Of a DNA stretch of 32,116 nt, positions 32,089-32,116 are shown in pieces (position 1 is the first letter of the stretch; each line of letters opens with the position of its first letter). This DNA is from a virus. Below the pieces are notes generated by a model. It saw only the letters and a list, made by a program, of their open reading frames with translations, searched no databases and was not told the DNA's origin. The stretch covers positions 1-32,116 of IMG/VR virus record IMGVR_UViG_3300028895_000097; one strand, written 5' to 3'. The position numbers and the translations under genes are program-made.

Positions 32089-32116
32089 GGGGGTGAGCCA
32101 AACTGCCATTATGACA

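Larger units (their letters stand above)
31568..32116. other. Non-coding divergent control region, candidate origin
   Basis: About 550 bases, A/T-rich for most of its length, with no convincing gene. It separates the leftward late operon from an apparent rightward transcript at the edge. It holds the late promoter, at least five TACAATC-like repeats, a perfect CCCATATGGG palindrome (31792-31801), a hairpin GGTCCT/AGGACC (31771-31793), a small CCTTA-TTA-TAAGG hairpin (31986-31998), and a 17-base palindrome near the right edge. A possible plus-strand start (ATG 32111, or GTG 32093 after a G-rich stretch) lies at the end but cannot be judged. Confidence 0.55.

Overview
The window reads as about two thirds of a tailed double-stranded DNA phage genome, most likely a podovirus-like member of Caudoviricetes. 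Packaging, portal, scaffold, capsid, adaptor, nozzle-like, fibre and large ejection-type proteins are all present. There is no tail-tube, sheath or tape-measure gene. Strong AGGAG-type ribosome binding sites and start/stop overlaps point to a bacterial host; the sequence does not say which one. The window is an internal slice: the first gene enters from the left edge, and the right edge lies in or just before a new plus-strand gene.

Positions 1-7655 (plus strand) hold the end of an early operon. It encodes a RecB/Cas4-type PD-(D/E)XK nuclease with a probable iron-sulphur cluster, a Sak4-like RecA-fold ATPase, a probable ssDNA-binding protein with an AT-hook-like motif, and a zinc-finger/Toprim primase fused to an SF3 helicase. 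A four-helix membrane protein, a 33-residue membrane microprotein and three small unknown proteins follow. Together these look like a replication-recombination module. No DNA polymerase, RNA polymerase, integrase or endolysin was recognised, so these may lie outside the window.

Positions 7647-31567 (minus strand) form one very compact late operon, transcribed leftward from a sigma70-like promoter at 31607-31635. In transcription order: two or three micro-ORFs, two unknown proteins, two virion-like proteins, a secreted trypsin-like serine protease, small and large terminase, portal, FmdB-type zinc ribbon, scaffold, major capsid protein, a rho-independent terminator, a capsid-adjacent protein with a LamG-like C-terminus, head-tail adaptor, a beta protein, a beta-propeller/nozzle protein, a fibre with about 23 17-residue repeats, two small proteins, three probable ejection proteins and a one-helix membrane protein. 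The operon ends in a terminator hairpin built into the last codons of its final gene, where it meets the early operon tail to tail.

Positions 31568-32116 are non-coding apart from a possible gene start at the extreme right. They carry the late promoter, clustered TACAATC repeats and several palindromes. This is the likely divergent control region and a candidate replication origin.

The least expected elements are the signal-anchored trypsin-fold protease in the packaging operon, the nested micro-ORFs at the operon head with an in-frame tryptophan-rich stretch after a stop codon, and RNA hairpins bracketing the gene that follows the capsid gene.
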